From assembly GCA_021848555.1 (NCBI GenBank), contig JAJZUN010000136.1:1-7114 (forward strand): a DNA stretch of 7,114 nt. Direction: 5' to 3'. Each line of letters starts with the position of its first letter. Positions within the stretch are counted from its first letter, which is position 1. Shown here piece by piece: positions 6,354 to 7,114 of this stretch. Under the pieces are notes generated by a model that was not told where the DNA came from, ran no database searches, and was given only the letters and a program-made list of their open reading frames with translations. The DNA is from Pseudomonadota bacterium. GTDB taxonomy: Bacteria > Pseudomonadota > Gammaproteobacteria > Burkholderiales > SG8-39. The position numbers were made by a program, and so were the translations under genes.

Positions 6354-6368
6354 CCGCAGTTACTGCGG
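6354..6368. promoter_or_regulatory. Inverted repeat CCGCA-N5-TGCGG just upstream of -35 (operator candidate)
   Basis: CCGCAGT-T-ACTGCGG is a 15-base palindrome with seven-base arms. It ends two bases upstream of the candidate -35 of the dctP1 promoter. It repeats the CCGCA...TGCGG arms of the element at 6328-6340 with a different spacing. It shares three bases with the terminator-like hairpin at 6366-6398, so it could instead be part of a structured tctA 3' end. Confidence 0.45.
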
Positions 6369-6398
6369 ACGCCGCGAACCCATGGGGCTCGGCGTCCG
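6366..6398 (-). terminator. GC-rich hairpin after tctA, terminator-like without T run
   Basis: On the minus strand CGGACGCC (6391-6398) pairs with GGCGTCCG (6366-6373). An inner GAGCCC pairs with GGGTTC with one G-T wobble and closes on a short CAT loop, leaving a two-base bulge. It begins 22 bases after the tctA stop. The stem is long and GC-rich, but no T tract follows, so it may mark an mRNA 3' end or a weak terminator rather than a classical intrinsic one. Confidence 0.45.
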
Positions 6399-6419
6399 GC
6401 GCGCTCTCGCTCTCTCATC

Positions 6420-7114
6420 TTAGCTTGTCTTGCTGTTTCCGGCTACGGCCCGCAATTGTCCAAACTTGCCCCAGGCGTATGCAATTACCGGCCAGGCCAG
6501 CATGATCAGCGCCAGCGTGGTGATGCTGCCGACCAGCGAATTGGACCAAAAGATTCCCAAGTCCCCTTTGGAGCCCATCATGGCTTGACGGAACGCGTTT
6601 TCCGCGCGGTCACCCAGCACCAGCGATAGCACCAGCGGCGCCAGGGGATAGTCCAGTTTCTTGAGGAAATAACCGATCACGCCGAACACCACCATCAACC
6701 AGATGTCGAGCATAGCGCTGTGCACCGAGTAGGCGCCGATCGCGCATACCACGATGATGATGGGCGCAATGATGGAAAACGGGATGCGCAGGATCGCGGC
6801 GAACAGGGGCACCGTGGACAGCACGATGATCAGGCCTGCGATGTTGGACAGGTACATGCTCGCAATCAGCCCCCAGACAAAGTCCTTCTGCTCGACGAAC
6901 AGCAGCGGCCCCGGTTGTAGGCCCCAGATCATCAGCCCGCCGAGGAGCACCGCGGCAGTGGCTGAGCCGGGGATGCCCAGCGCCAGCATCGGCAGCAGCG
7001 CGGCGGTGCCGGACGCGTGGGCGGCGGTCTCCGGGGCAATGACGCCTTCCAGCTCCCCGGTGCCGAATTTGTCGCCGTTGGGTGAGAAGCGCTTGGCGAC
7101 GCCGTAGCCCATGA
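6420..7114 (-). CDS. tctA: Tripartite tricarboxylate transporter permease TctA, 5' end outside window
   Basis: This is the C-terminal part (about 231 codons of roughly 500) of the large membrane subunit of a TTT-family transporter, a secondary importer of tricarboxylates or other carboxylates that works with TctB and a periplasmic TctC. Counting from the first visible Met (7112), the family hallmark is APETAAHASGTAALLPMLAL (26-45), then GIPGSATAAVLLGG (46-59) and GLQPGPLLF (64-72). Hydrophobic helices follow (about 80-100, 102-125, 132-150 and 195-213). LGDRAENAFRQAM (166-178) matches the usual region ahead of the last helix, and the protein ends with a hydrophilic tail at a TAA. The frame is open to the right edge, so the Met at 7112 is internal. 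Many TTT operons place tctA last, so tctC and tctB may lie upstream. Substrate not deducible. Confidence 0.95.
   Translation of the reverse strand, partial: MGYGVAKRFSPNGDKFGTGELEGVIAPETAAHASGTAALLPMLALGIPGSATAAVLLGGLMIWGLQPGPLLFVEQKDFVWGLIASMYLSNIAGLIIVLSTVPLFAAILRIPFSIIAPIIIVVCAIGAYSVHSAMLDIWLMVVFGVIGYFLKKLDYPLAPLVLSLVLGDRAENAFRQAMMGSKGDLGIFWSNSLVGSITTLALIMLAWPVIAYAWGKFGQLRAVAGNSKTS

Noticed and set aside
6224..6629. Plus-strand open frames covering the gap before dctP1 and the end of tctA
   Set aside because: They overlap the conserved tctA 3' end in antisense, have no credible ribosome site, and their translations are low-complexity without recognisable motifs.

Overview
The window is GC-rich bacterial DNA in which every convincing gene lies on the minus strand, so the biology reads from right (7114) to left (1). 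Strong purine-rich Shine-Dalgarno sequences, tightly packed transporter operons and the presence of TctA- and TRAP-type carboxylate transporters suggest a proteobacterium, most likely a betaproteobacterium of the Burkholderiales type. That placement is inferred from gene content and protein style, not from a marker gene.

Layout, in the direction of transcription: (i) 7114-6420, the C-terminal part of a TctA-type permease of the tripartite tricarboxylate transporter (TTT) family, with its 5' end outside the window; (ii) 6419-6206, a regulatory gap with a terminator-like hairpin, two related CCGCA...TGCGG inverted repeats around a good sigma70-like promoter, and a leader that can form two mutually exclusive hairpins; (iii) 6205-3408, a complete TRAP transporter in the order P-Q-M (system 1); (iv) 3356-2577, a crotonase-fold enzyme annotated as enoyl-CoA hydratase/isomerase but lacking one of the two canonical catalytic glutamates; (v) 2576-2404, a gap with a second candidate promoter; (vi) 2403-1, a second, sequence-divergent TRAP transporter, again P-Q-M (system 2), with DctM running off the left edge.

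How it fits together: both DctP proteins are periplasmic binding proteins that capture a carboxylate and hand it to the DctQ/DctM membrane pair, which imports it using a sodium or proton gradient. DctP1 keeps the full classical carboxylate-binding signature (Arg in LRVP and Asn in QENP). DctP2 keeps the Arg but has a different second signature, so the two systems probably take up different acids. The crotonase sits 51 bases after dctM1 and is probably cotranscribed with system 1, suggesting that an imported acid is processed as a CoA thioester. No CoA ligase, dehydrogenase or regulator gene is visible, so the substrate cannot be named.

I see no RNA genes, CRISPR arrays, insertion sequences or integration sites. 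This looks like an ordinary catabolic uptake locus. The least explained parts are the architecture upstream of dctP1, the dctP2-dctQ2 hairpin and the atypical crotonase active site.
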